A stretch of 64,000 bases of DNA. Source: Gemmatimonas sp. Lineage in GTDB: Bacteria; Gemmatimonadota; Gemmatimonadetes; Gemmatimonadales; Gemmatimonadaceae. Within the stretch, counting starts at the first letter, position 1. Each line of letters opens with the position of its first letter. Position numbers and translations under genes: made by a program. Below are positions 10,269 to 18,494 of the stretch, piece by piece. Where the stretch lies: the NCBI RefSeq assembly GCF_031426495.1, contig NZ_JANPLK010000003.1, forward strand, positions 1 through 64,000. Reading direction: 5' to 3'. Below the pieces are notes generated by a model. That model had not been told where the DNA came from and did no database searches. It was given only the letters and a program-made list of their open reading frames with translations.

Positions 10269-12290
10269 TCAGAGTCCGTCGAGCAGTGAGTCGTTGTTCG
10301 TGGTGGCGGCGATACGCTTGATAAGCCACTCCATCCCCGCCTGCGGCGGGAGCTGATGCAGACCGCGACGCAGCAGGTGCACCTTCTCGAGCTGATCGGG
10401 GCGATAGAGCTTCTCTTCACGGCGGGTGCCGCTGGTGCCGATATCGAACGCCGGGAAAATGCGACGGTCGGCGAGCGAGCGATCGAGCTTGATCTCGCAG
10501 TTGCCGGTACCCTTGAACTCCTCGAAGATCACGTCGTCCATGCGCGAGCCGGTTTCGACCAGCGCCGTGGAGATGATCGTGAGCGAGCCACCGCCGTGCT
10601 GTGGCGCGATCATACGGGCCGATCCGAAGAATGCCTTCGGCTTCTGCATCGCGTTGCTGTCGAGTCCACCGGACATCGTGCGGCCGGTGCCACGCTCCAC
10701 CGTGTTGTAGGCGCGAGCGAGACGGGTGATCGAGTCGAGCACGATCACGACATCCTTGCCCTGTTCCACCATGCGGCGCGCGCGCTCGAGCGTCATCTCG
10801 GCCACTTCCACGTGCCGCTTGGGCGGCATGTCGAAGCTGGATGCCACGACTTCGCCGTAGCCCCAGGTGATCATCTCACTCACTTCTTCCGGACGCTCGT
10901 CGACGAGGAGCACGAGCAGCGCCGACTCGGGATGGTTGATCGCCACGCCTTCCACGATCGCCTGCAGCAGCGTGGTCTTACCGGCACGGGCCGGTGCCAC
11001 GATGAGCGCGCGCTGTCCGTAGCCGATCGGTGCAATCAAGTCGATCGCGCGACGCGTGAGTTCGGGGCCGGTCTTGGCCGGGCGACCCGTTTCCAGCGTT
11101 AGCTTCCGGTCGGGATAGCTGGCCGTGAGCGTGTTGAAATCGGAGCGCTTCTCGAGCACGACGGGCGAGCCGTCGTTGAGCTGCTGTACTTCGATGATGG
11201 CCTGACGACCGCGTGGATCGCGACCGAACGTGGCATCGAGCTTGTCGCCACGACGAAGCTGATGCAGGCGCACCAACGCCGGCGGAACGAATGGATCGGT
11301 GGGGTCGGGCAGGTAGCTGTTGATCGCGCGACGCAGAAAGCCGCCATCGCGCGAGGCATCGAACCAGCCGGACATCGTGCCTTCCACCACCGTGGGCGTG
11401 GACGGCACCGACGGCGCACGTTCCACGCCGCCGTCAACGCCCTGCGGCGGACGACCTTCACCGGCGGCCCCTCCGCGACGGAAGCGGTTACGGCCGCGTC
11501 GTCCATTGCGACGGAAGGCGGCATCTCCGCCACGATCCGGGCTGTTGCGGTCGCCACCGCGATCAGGTCCGCGATCAGGTCCACGATCAGATCCGCGATC
11601 AGGTCGGTCTGGCGGGGCGGCCTGACCACCAGCCGGAGCGCCGCCGACGACGTCGGGGCGTTCGCCGCGCGGTCCGCGATCGCCGCGCTCATGGCGATGA
11701 CGGCCACGGTCACGCTGACGGCCTCCGCGGTCGGGGCGATCCGGTCGTTCGGGGCGGTCGCCGAATGGGCGGTCGGGGCGCGACTCGGGGCGTTCGGCGC
11801 TGCTGGCGCTACTGGCGCCGCTGGCGCTACTGGCGGGCGGGTTGGCGGGGCGATCGAAGGCGCGATCATATCGATCGGCGCTGTCCAGACGAGGCCGCTC
11901 GGCCGCTGGATCGAAAAAGGAGGGCGGAGCCAGGGACTCCGGTCGAGGCGCGGATCGCGGCTCCGGGCGGAGCTCTACGCGGGGTTCGCTGCGGGGTTCG
12001 CGCGGCTCCGGGCGCGATTCGGCGCGAGGGGCGGGCGGAGTCGGCGGAGCGTCCCGCTCGACGCTGGCCGGCGCGTCGCCGGCGGCTTCGGCCGCGGGGC
12101 GACGCGGTGGCCGACCACGGCGCGGTCGAGGCGCTTCCTCGGGCGCGCCGGCCGTCGGCGGCGGTGGCGCGGCATCCCTCGGCGCGGGCGCCGACGGTGC
12201 ATCGAGATACGGATTGTCGTCCCCACCGGAATCGGGGGACGGCGCGGCACTGGTGCGGCTGCGGCGAATGGGGCGTTTGCGTTCGGTCAT
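10269..12290 (-). CDS. rho: transcription termination factor Rho with long disordered N-terminus
   Basis: The 673-residue protein is about 250 residues longer than E. coli Rho. Its C-terminal 420 residues are canonical: an RNA-binding domain (YLPDPTDPFVPPALVR), Walker A (APARAGKTTLL), LVDERPEEVSEM, Walker B (VIVLDSITRLARAYN) and the Q- and R-loop regions (GGLDSNAMQKP, GTGNCEIKLDR). Hexameric Rho is an RNA-dependent ATPase that terminates transcription. The N-terminal 260 residues are rich in Arg, Asp, Pro and Gly with repeated DRGPDRG-type units, comparable to the inserts of actinobacterial Rho proteins that bind RNA. The ATG at 12290 (MTERKRP) was chosen; the frame stays open to 12560 but the upstream residues look non-coding. 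Confidence 0.97.
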   Translation of the reverse strand: MTERKRPIRRSRTSAAPSPDSGGDDNPYLDAPSAPAPRDAAPPPPTAGAPEEAPRPRRGRPPRRPAAEAAGDAPASVERDAPPTPPAPRAESRPEPREPRSEPRVELRPEPRSAPRPESLAPPSFFDPAAERPRLDSADRYDRAFDRPANPPASSASGASSASSAERPESRPDRPFGDRPERPDRPDRGGRQRDRGRHRHERGDRGPRGERPDVVGGAPAGGQAAPPDRPDRGSDRGPDRGPDRGGDRNSPDRGGDAAFRRNGRRGRNRFRRGGAAGEGRPPQGVDGGVERAPSVPSTPTVVEGTMSGWFDASRDGGFLRRAINSYLPDPTDPFVPPALVRLHQLRRGDKLDATFGRDPRGRQAIIEVQQLNDGSPVVLEKRSDFNTLTASYPDRKLTLETGRPAKTGPELTRRAIDLIAPIGYGQRALIVAPARAGKTTLLQAIVEGVAINHPESALLVLLVDERPEEVSEMITWGYGEVVASSFDMPPKRHVEVAEMTLERARRMVEQGKDVVIVLDSITRLARAYNTVERGTGRTMSGGLDSNAMQKPKAFFGSARMIAPQHGGGSLTIISTALVETGSRMDDVIFEEFKGTGNCEIKLDRSLADRRIFPAFDIGTSGTRREEKLYRPDQLEKVHLLRRGLHQLPPQAGMEWLIKRIAATTNNDSLLDGL

Positions 12291-12671
12291 TCGAAAACTG
12301 CGAGTGGTACAGTGGGCTCCGTTCCGATCTGGAAGGGAGCGCGACGCCGCCGCAGGCATGAAGACATGCGATGCAACGGGCCGAATGTTCGATGCCCATG
12401 TCGGGCTCGAGATGCGCGGAGAGCGCGGATATTGCGGGTCGCTTTGGACGGGAAGAGTCGTGCCGTCGCACTTGCCGGAAAAGTCGTACTTGCCTTCCGG
12501 TACCGCGGGGTCTGGGACCCGGGAGCAGCCAGCCGATGTCGGTGGGCTCGTCACACACACTTCGAAAAGCAGCGCGTGACATCAGGAGTATTACGATCCT
12601 TCCCCAATCGCGCAACCCATTAATCGTGGCTGTGACCTGACCAGATCACCGGACCTGTCTACTTTTCCACC
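12291..12671. other. intergenic region between divergent rho and TPR genes
   Basis: The region is 381 bases long, with GC like its surroundings. The rho frame remains open over most of it, but without Rho-like sequence. I see no convincing promoter, small gene or RNA structure. Rho is autoregulated in E. coli through its leader, so an untranslated leader is possible here but not demonstrated. Confidence 0.3.
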
Positions 12672-13265
12672 ATGATCGCACCTCCTCTCGACCTCCCGGC
12701 CGCCCTCGCTGATGCAGTGGGCGCCTACGAAGCTTCCGGAAACGTCGGCGCTCTGATGGAGCGCCTGCACACGCTCCGCGCCACGGTCACGCCAGATGCC
12801 CTCGTCGCCGCTGCCGAACCGTGGCTCCATATGCCCGAAGTGGCCGGCCCGCTGTATGAGCGTGTGGTCGACGAGCAGCCTACCAACGCCCGCGCCCTCG
12901 TCATCCTGGCCAACGCCTACTGGCTCTCCGGTCGCGGACCCGAGGTCGTGGGCGAGCTGGCCAACCGGGCGCTGGCGTCCGATCCCCAGAATCGCGGCGC
13001 GTGGCACATGTGGGCGCTGACCGAATCCAATCAGCGCGATCGTACGATTCGCTGGCTTCAGGTGACGCAACGCTTCCCCGAAGACCAGCTGGCCAAGGCC
13101 GCGCTGGCCGACAACGCAAGTTCGCTGGCCGCCGCCGAGCACGACAAGGAAGCGCTGGCCCTTGCCATTGCTGCCTACGAAGAGCTGTGGGCCAATTCGC
13201 CCACCGAGCAGCAGCGCGCCGCGCTGGAAACCGCACTCACCACCCTTCGCAACTATTCGCTGTGA
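12672..13265 (+). CDS. TPR-like helical repeat protein
   Basis: The 197-residue product has no signal peptide and reads as paired helices with TPR spacing: LYERVVDEQPTNARALVILANAYW, here cited in parts, then ALASDPQNRGAWHMWAL. Such domains bind other proteins; no partner is evident. Its stop codon overlaps the GTG of the following carboxymuconolactone decarboxylase-family gene (GTGA), so the two are probably translated together. Confidence 0.75.
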   Translation: MIAPPLDLPAALADAVGAYEASGNVGALMERLHTLRATVTPDALVAAAEPWLHMPEVAGPLYERVVDEQPTNARALVILANAYWLSGRGPEVVGELANRALASDPQNRGAWHMWALTESNQRDRTIRWLQVTQRFPEDQLAKAALADNASSLAAAEHDKEALALAIAAYEELWANSPTEQQRAALETALTTLRNYSL

Positions 13266-13657
13266 CCGACGCGCCGACGCCCAACACCCCGCCGCACGAC
13301 CACGTCGAAAGTGACGCGCTGGCCGAGTTCCGCCTGTTCCGCGAGCGCATGAACACGCGTATCCTCGGCGAAAACAATCTCGTCATCAACCGCTTCTTCA
13401 ATCTCGACGGTCGCGCCTACGAAGGCGGAACATTGAGCGTGAAGACGAAGGAGCTCCTGGGCCTCGTCGCGTCGCTGGTGCTGCGCTGCGACGACTGCAT
13501 CACCTACCACATTGTACGCTGCGCCGAAGAGGGCGTCAGTCGCGACGAAGTGTTCGAAACCATGAGCATCGGCCTCATCGTCGGTGGCAGCATTGTGATT
13601 CCGCATCTGCGCCGCGCCGTCGATCGCTGGGATGAAGCCGAGAAGATGCGCGGCTGA
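13262..13657 (+). CDS. carboxymuconolactone decarboxylase/AhpD-like protein
   Basis: The 131-residue protein has the AhpD-type redox motif CDDCITYH (two Cys and the downstream His) within a CMD helical domain: TKELLGLVASLVLRCDD before and GGSIVIPHLRRA after. Members with CxxC and His act as peroxidase or disulfide reductase partners. True gamma-carboxymuconolactone decarboxylases lack this Cys pair, so an oxidative-stress or thiol role is more likely. Translation starts at a GTG overlapping the TPR gene stop. Confidence 0.88.
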   Translation: MTDAPTPNTPPHDHVESDALAEFRLFRERMNTRILGENNLVINRFFNLDGRAYEGGTLSVKTKELLGLVASLVLRCDDCITYHIVRCAEEGVSRDEVFETMSIGLIVGGSIVIPHLRRAVDRWDEAEKMRG

Positions 13658-13672
13658 CCAGGGGCCACCGCG

Positions 13673-14779
13673 CTACGGCTTGGCGATCGTCTTCGGATTG
13701 CCATCGGACACGTAGCGCGCCCACTTGCCGGGCTTGTCCATCTGATCGAGCGTGGCCGAGAGTTTGGTGCCGCCCTGCAGCGGCACCCGGGGCAATGATT
13801 TCGGGTTGAACTCCGGATCGAACGGACTGCGCGCCGGACCACCGGCCACTTCGAACACGGCCTCGTGGCGGTAGCGTACGTCGCGTTTGCTCTTTTTGTC
13901 GTACCAAGAACCGTTGAACGCAAGCGCGCGGTTCTTCGGCCACAAGCCGTAGGGCAGGGCAAACCCGCGCACCTTGTAGCCGGGCACGGCGGAGTCGATC
14001 GCCATCGCGCCACGCGCCAGCTGTTCCTGCACGACGGCATCGGAGTACTTGCTGAGCTTCGCGTGCCACAGCGTGTGGTTGCACAGCTCGAAGCCCTGTT
14101 GCGCCAGGAACTGCACCTTCTTCAAGCGCCACTCCGTCTTCTGCCCGTCGATGCCCTTGTCGCCGAAGAAGGCATGACCGGCTTCGGCCGCCGGCAGCAT
14201 GCAGAAGAGTCCCTTGGCCTTCCAGTCGGGGTGCGTCTTGATGAAGTCGAGCAACATGCCAACGGCGCTCGTGGGATCCACCACCAGCGCGCCGTTGCGC
14301 TCGATGTACCGGAACTGGCTCGGTGACGCATCGTCGAAGGTAAACAGTACCGGTGTCTTGCCGGCCGGGACGTCCATCGTCTTGTCGAGCATTTCCGAGA
14401 GATTCACGGGCACGTAGCCGCGCGTATGCAGCTCGGCCAGCTCGGCGCGGAACCGTTCGCGCGACACCTTGTACGTTCCGTCGGCGGCGACGACCTGATG
14501 CCACTCCACAATCGGCATACGTCCGAGCTCGTTCGGTACGCGCGGACCGGTTGGCGCTGTGCTCGCTTTCACGGGCTGCGCTTTCTTCGGAGCAGCAGGC
14601 TGAACCTTGGCACTTTCCGGGCGCTCAGGCCGTAGGATTGCACGAGAGTGCGCGCGCGCCATGGCCGGAAGCAGGGCGGAAGCAACCAAGACAGCTGTTC
14701 CGGCTGTCTTTATGAAGATCGACACGCGCGGCGTGGTGCGGACGGTGCAGTAGCGGATAAGAAGTTCCTGACGTGCCAT
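13673..14779 (-). CDS. secreted polysaccharide deacetylase (NodB/CE4 family)
   Basis: The 368-residue protein has an export signal (hydrophobic FIKTAGTAVLVASALLPAMARA region), a Pro/Lys-rich spacer and a CE4 domain. The metal-site motifs are TFDD (VLFTFDDAS) and HTLWH (CNHTLWHAKL), the His-x3-His pair. CE4 enzymes remove N-acetyl groups from peptidoglycan or other polysaccharides. The divergent PBP1A gene makes peptidoglycan plausible, but that is inference. The annotated start gives a 22-residue basic n-region; a GTG at 14725 would shorten it and widen the divergent gap. Confidence 0.9.
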   Translation of the reverse strand: MARQELLIRYCTVRTTPRVSIFIKTAGTAVLVASALLPAMARAHSRAILRPERPESAKVQPAAPKKAQPVKASTAPTGPRVPNELGRMPIVEWHQVVAADGTYKVSRERFRAELAELHTRGYVPVNLSEMLDKTMDVPAGKTPVLFTFDDASPSQFRYIERNGALVVDPTSAVGMLLDFIKTHPDWKAKGLFCMLPAAEAGHAFFGDKGIDGQKTEWRLKKVQFLAQQGFELCNHTLWHAKLSKYSDAVVQEQLARGAMAIDSAVPGYKVRGFALPYGLWPKNRALAFNGSWYDKKSKRDVRYRHEAVFEVAGGPARSPFDPEFNPKSLPRVPLQGGTKLSATLDQMDKPGKWARYVSDGNPKTIAKP

Positions 14780-14796
14780 GATCGCAGAGGAGTGTG

Positions 14797-17163
14797 ATGG
14801 AGGCTGAAGCTAACAACACGCCGGCGTCGGCCGCGACACCAGCCGCAACACCGGCCGTGTCGTGGCGCACACGGCTGTTCAAGCCCTTGCTCTATGCCGG
14901 GGCGCTTGCCGTTGCCGGTGCACTCACCACGGCTTCGTGGTGGTGGTCGTGTGGCTGGCAAGGCTGCCCCACACCAGCGCAGCTGCGCGCCTGGAAGCCC
15001 ACCGAGGGCGGTGCACTGCTGGCGCGCGACAGCGCGTTCGTGAGTGCGCTCTCACCCGTGAATCGCACCAACGTTCCGCTCAGCCGCGTCCCGGCGCAGG
15101 TACAGGCGGCCTTCATCGCCGTCGAAGATCGGCGCTTTCACGCCCATCACGGGGTCGACTGGTACGGGGTCGGTCGCGCCACCGTCGCCAACATCACGGC
15201 CGGCAGCGTGCGCGAAGGGGCCAGTACGATCACAATGCAGCTCGCCCGCAACGTCTTCCTCGGCAACCGGGCCACCGAGCGGACATTCGGCCGCAAGCTG
15301 CTCGAGTGGCGCTACGCCACGCTGCTCGAAGCGTCGCTCTCCAAGCAGGACATTCTCGAGCGCTACCTCAACGCCATCTATCTTGGCAACGGCGTGTACG
15401 GCGTCGAGGGGGCAAGCCGCGATCTGTTCGGCAAGTCGGTCAAGGACATCTCGCTGACCGAAGCGGCGATGCTGGCCGGTCTGCCCAAGGCGCCCTCGTC
15501 GTATTCGCCGCGCCGCGACAAGTCGCGCGCGCTAGCGCGTCGCGCCGTGGTGTTCGATGTGCTGCTGCGCGAAGGCGTGGCCGACAGCGCCACGATTCAG
15601 GCCGTGCGGAACAAGCCGCTCAAACTGGCACGCGCGGAGTGGGTACCGGCCCGCGCGGTCGATTCATGGGCCGTCGAAGCCGTGCGCGTCACGCTCGATT
15701 CGCTGCGCAAGGCCGGTGTGATCCCCAAGGCGCTCAACGACGCGCAACTGCGCGTGTGGAGCACGATCGATCGACGCGCGCAGATCGCCGGCGAGCGCGT
15801 GATCGCCGCGGGTGCGTGGCAGATCGATCAGGAGCGCGCCTACGGCGGCTTTTCCGCGCGTGGCGTCGGCTCGCGTACACAAGGCGCCTTAGTGGCCCTC
15901 GACCCCACTACCGGCGCTGTGCGCGCGGTGGTCGGTGGCCGTCGCATCGAGCGGAAAGGCTTCAATCGGGCTCTGCGTGCCAAGCGGCAGCCTGGCAGCA
16001 CGTTCAAGCCGTTCGTGTACGCCGAAGCATTGCGTCAAGGCTTCACCGCCGCCTCCATGCTCGAAGACGAACCGGTCGAGATCGACATCGGTCGTACCAT
16101 GTGGACGCCGGCGAACTACGGCGATGAGTACGCAGGACATATCACCATGCGCGATGCGCTGGCCCGTTCCGCCAACGCGGCCACCGTGCGCCTCAGCAGC
16201 AAGCTGAGTGTGCAGCGCATCGCCGATCTCGCGCACGCGCAGGGTATCGTGAGTGAGCTGCCCATTGTGCCGGCGCTCGCGCTTGGCGCTGGTGCGGTCA
16301 CGCCGCTCGAGCTCACGGCCGCCTACGCGCCATTCGGCAACGGCGGTACGCGCGTGAATCCATATCTCGTGGAACGCGTCGAAGATCAATTCGGGCGCGT
16401 GATCTGGAGTCATCCGCGCACGGCGGGCGCCAAGGTACTCGAAGCAACCGACGCATTTCTCATCACCTCACTGTTGCAGGGCGTCGTCGATCGTGGCACC
16501 GGTCGTCCGGTGCGTGACGCCGGTATTCGTGGTCCGGTGGCGGGCAAGACCGGCACCACCAACGACGGCACCGATGTCTGGTTCGTGGGCTACACGCCCA
16601 CCCTCGTGGCGAGCGTGTGGTTCGGAGCCGACGACCCGCAGCCCCTGGGTTGGAACGCATCGGGCGGTCGTCTGGCCGCGCCGGTGTGGGCGCGCTTTCT
16701 CCGTGACGGATGGCACAGCCCGGAAGACGACAGCACGTGGGTGCCGCCGGCCGGCATCGAGACGAAACAGATCGACATCGGCACCGGCAAGCTGGCCAGC
16801 GATTGGTGCGGCCCGTCGCGTCGCGAGTTCTTCGTGCGCGGCAGCGCGCCAAAGGGATCGTGTGAAGAGGATCCGTATCTGGCCATGCGTGATGCCGAGC
16901 CGCCTGACTGGCACGACAGCATTGGCGCCGCGCCGGGGGAGATCGATCCGGCGCAGATCGCCGAGGCGGTAAGCGGCGTGCTCGAAGCGGTGGGCGGAAA
17001 CGCCAAAGCGCGCGCGGCCGCCGATCGCATTATGGTGGAGCTGCGCAAAGTGCAGCGTGATGCCGCGCGCGAGGCGCGACGGGAAGCGGAGCGGGTGCGG
17101 CGTGAGATGCAGGCCATGCCACAACCGCCAGTGCCGCCGCGCCCGCCCCGCGGGCGCGACTGA
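14797..17163 (+). CDS. bifunctional penicillin-binding protein 1A-type (GT51 + transpeptidase)
   Basis: The 788-residue protein has a single N-terminal membrane anchor (about 27-50). The GT51 transglycosylase domain shows VEDRRFHAHHGVDW, EGASTITMQLARN and GNGVYGVEGASRD. The transpeptidase domain has the three active-site motifs: STFK (Ser401), SANAA (SxN box) and KTGTT. It polymerises lipid II and cross-links peptides in the periplasm. The C-terminus ends in a charged, helix-forming segment and a Pro/Arg tail, with no PASTA domain. The ATG at 14797 is preceded by GAGGAG; a GTG just upstream is an alternative. Confidence 0.95.
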   Translation: MEAEANNTPASAATPAATPAVSWRTRLFKPLLYAGALAVAGALTTASWWWSCGWQGCPTPAQLRAWKPTEGGALLARDSAFVSALSPVNRTNVPLSRVPAQVQAAFIAVEDRRFHAHHGVDWYGVGRATVANITAGSVREGASTITMQLARNVFLGNRATERTFGRKLLEWRYATLLEASLSKQDILERYLNAIYLGNGVYGVEGASRDLFGKSVKDISLTEAAMLAGLPKAPSSYSPRRDKSRALARRAVVFDVLLREGVADSATIQAVRNKPLKLARAEWVPARAVDSWAVEAVRVTLDSLRKAGVIPKALNDAQLRVWSTIDRRAQIAGERVIAAGAWQIDQERAYGGFSARGVGSRTQGALVALDPTTGAVRAVVGGRRIERKGFNRALRAKRQPGSTFKPFVYAEALRQGFTAASMLEDEPVEIDIGRTMWTPANYGDEYAGHITMRDALARSANAATVRLSSKLSVQRIADLAHAQGIVSELPIVPALALGAGAVTPLELTAAYAPFGNGGTRVNPYLVERVEDQFGRVIWSHPRTAGAKVLEATDAFLITSLLQGVVDRGTGRPVRDAGIRGPVAGKTGTTNDGTDVWFVGYTPTLVASVWFGADDPQPLGWNASGGRLAAPVWARFLRDGWHSPEDDSTWVPPAGIETKQIDIGTGKLASDWCGPSRREFFVRGSAPKGSCEEDPYLAMRDAEPPDWHDSIGAAPGEIDPAQIAEAVSGVLEAVGGNAKARAAADRIMVELRKVQRDAAREARREAERVRREMQAMPQPPVPPRPPRGRD

Positions 17164-17172
17164 ACACGCGGG

Positions 17173-18480
17173 TTACAGAATGCCCAGCCACTCCTTCTCG
17201 AAGCCACTGTAACCCGGGAAGATTTTCGGCAGTTGCGCCGCGCCGAGATGCTTTGACGCGATCTCGCTGAACACCGCCCGGAAGTCCGTGGTGAGGGCGA
17301 GGTCGCGTCCTTCGTAGAGTTGCTCCGGCGCCAAGCCGGGCCATCGGCCATGCACCTTCTTGGCCGACCGCAATGATCCGCCGATCGCGAACATCGCTCC
17401 CGCATGTCCGTGGTCGGTGCCGCCGGTGCCGTTCTGTCGCACCGTGCGACCGAACTCTGAGCAGGTGAGAATCACCACGTCATCCATGCGGTCGCCGAGG
17501 TCGGCGACCAGCGCGGCGATACTCTGGGAGAAGTCGCCCAAACGCCCGGCCAGCTGTCCCTGAGCACCACCCTGATTCACGTGCGTGTCCCAACCGCCCA
17601 CGTCGGCGAAGGCGACTTCGAGCCCCACCCCCGACTTGATCAGCTGCGCGATCTGCAAGAGCCGTTGCCCGAACTGTGAGCGCGGATACTCCACGCCCGC
17701 CGTCGGACGATACTGCTGCGGATTGGCGGCGCGCAGCACCTTGAGGGCCTCGAACATGTCGCTGCCGCTGCCGTGCACGAGGTCTGACGACCCCGTGCGA
17801 TACAGCGCTTCGATGCGACGCTGGGCTTCACCACCGTTCGTACGGATCGAGAATTCGTCGATGGAGTTCATTGCGACGACCGGGCTCGCGCCTTCCAGAA
17901 TGCGCGGCGTCTGCGCCGTCATCGCGACCGCGCGGAACGGCGCGGCGGCGGAGCCGGGTGTGCACGACGACGCCTCACACGTGCCTTGCACCGCGAGATA
18001 ACGATTGAGCCAACCGTCGGTCGTGCCCTTACGATCGGGCGTGCCGGTTTCCATGTAGTCCTGCGCGTCGAAGTGCGAACGCGTGGCACTCGGACTGCCC
18101 ACGGCATGAATCGGCGACAGCATCCCGCGATCCCACAACGGCTTGAACGACGCCAGCGACGGATGTAGTCCGTAGAATCCATCGAGATCGATCGCCCCCG
18201 CCGTATTCGCTGAACCGCCTACGCGGGCGGGCGTCGCGATCGCGAGCTGCGGGCGCGCCGCGTAGTAGTTCTTGTCGCCGAACGGCACGAGCACGTTGAG
18301 TGCATCGGCTGCGCCGCGCTGAAAGAGCACGATCAGCGTCTTGCCGCGCACCGCGCGCGGCAGTTCCATCGCGAGTGCGGTGCGCTTCAGAAAACTGGGC
18401 GAGAGCCCCAGCGTCACCAGCGACAGCGCACCACCCTTGAGAAACACCCGGCGATTCACGGAACTGTTGAAGGCAGACAT
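17173..18480 (-). CDS. DUF1501 protein with Tat signal
   Basis: The 435-residue protein starts with a twin-arginine signal (NRRVFLKGGALSL) and belongs to the DUF1501 family of exported, sulfatase/phosphatase-superfamily-like proteins. Visible signatures are LIVLFQRGAADALN, GGWDTHVNQGG and SEFGRTVRQNGTGGTDHGHAG near the C-terminus (quoted as separate motifs). Function is unknown. DUF1501 genes are typically paired with DUF1800 genes, as here, where the DUF1800 gene lies 14 bases upstream on the same strand. Together they may form an exported complex. Confidence 0.93.
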   Translation of the reverse strand: MSAFNSSVNRRVFLKGGALSLVTLGLSPSFLKRTALAMELPRAVRGKTLIVLFQRGAADALNVLVPFGDKNYYAARPQLAIATPARVGGSANTAGAIDLDGFYGLHPSLASFKPLWDRGMLSPIHAVGSPSATRSHFDAQDYMETGTPDRKGTTDGWLNRYLAVQGTCEASSCTPGSAAAPFRAVAMTAQTPRILEGASPVVAMNSIDEFSIRTNGGEAQRRIEALYRTGSSDLVHGSGSDMFEALKVLRAANPQQYRPTAGVEYPRSQFGQRLLQIAQLIKSGVGLEVAFADVGGWDTHVNQGGAQGQLAGRLGDFSQSIAALVADLGDRMDDVVILTCSEFGRTVRQNGTGGTDHGHAGAMFAIGGSLRSAKKVHGRWPGLAPEQLYEGRDLALTTDFRAVFSEIASKHLGAAQLPKIFPGYSGFEKEWLGIL

Positions 18481-18494
18481 GCTCGGAACCTCGC

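Noticed and set aside
11262..12623. 453-codon rightward open frame across the rho N-terminus
   Set aside because: Antisense shadow of the Arg/Pro/Asp-rich Rho extension in high-GC DNA; no protein-like composition or start signal.
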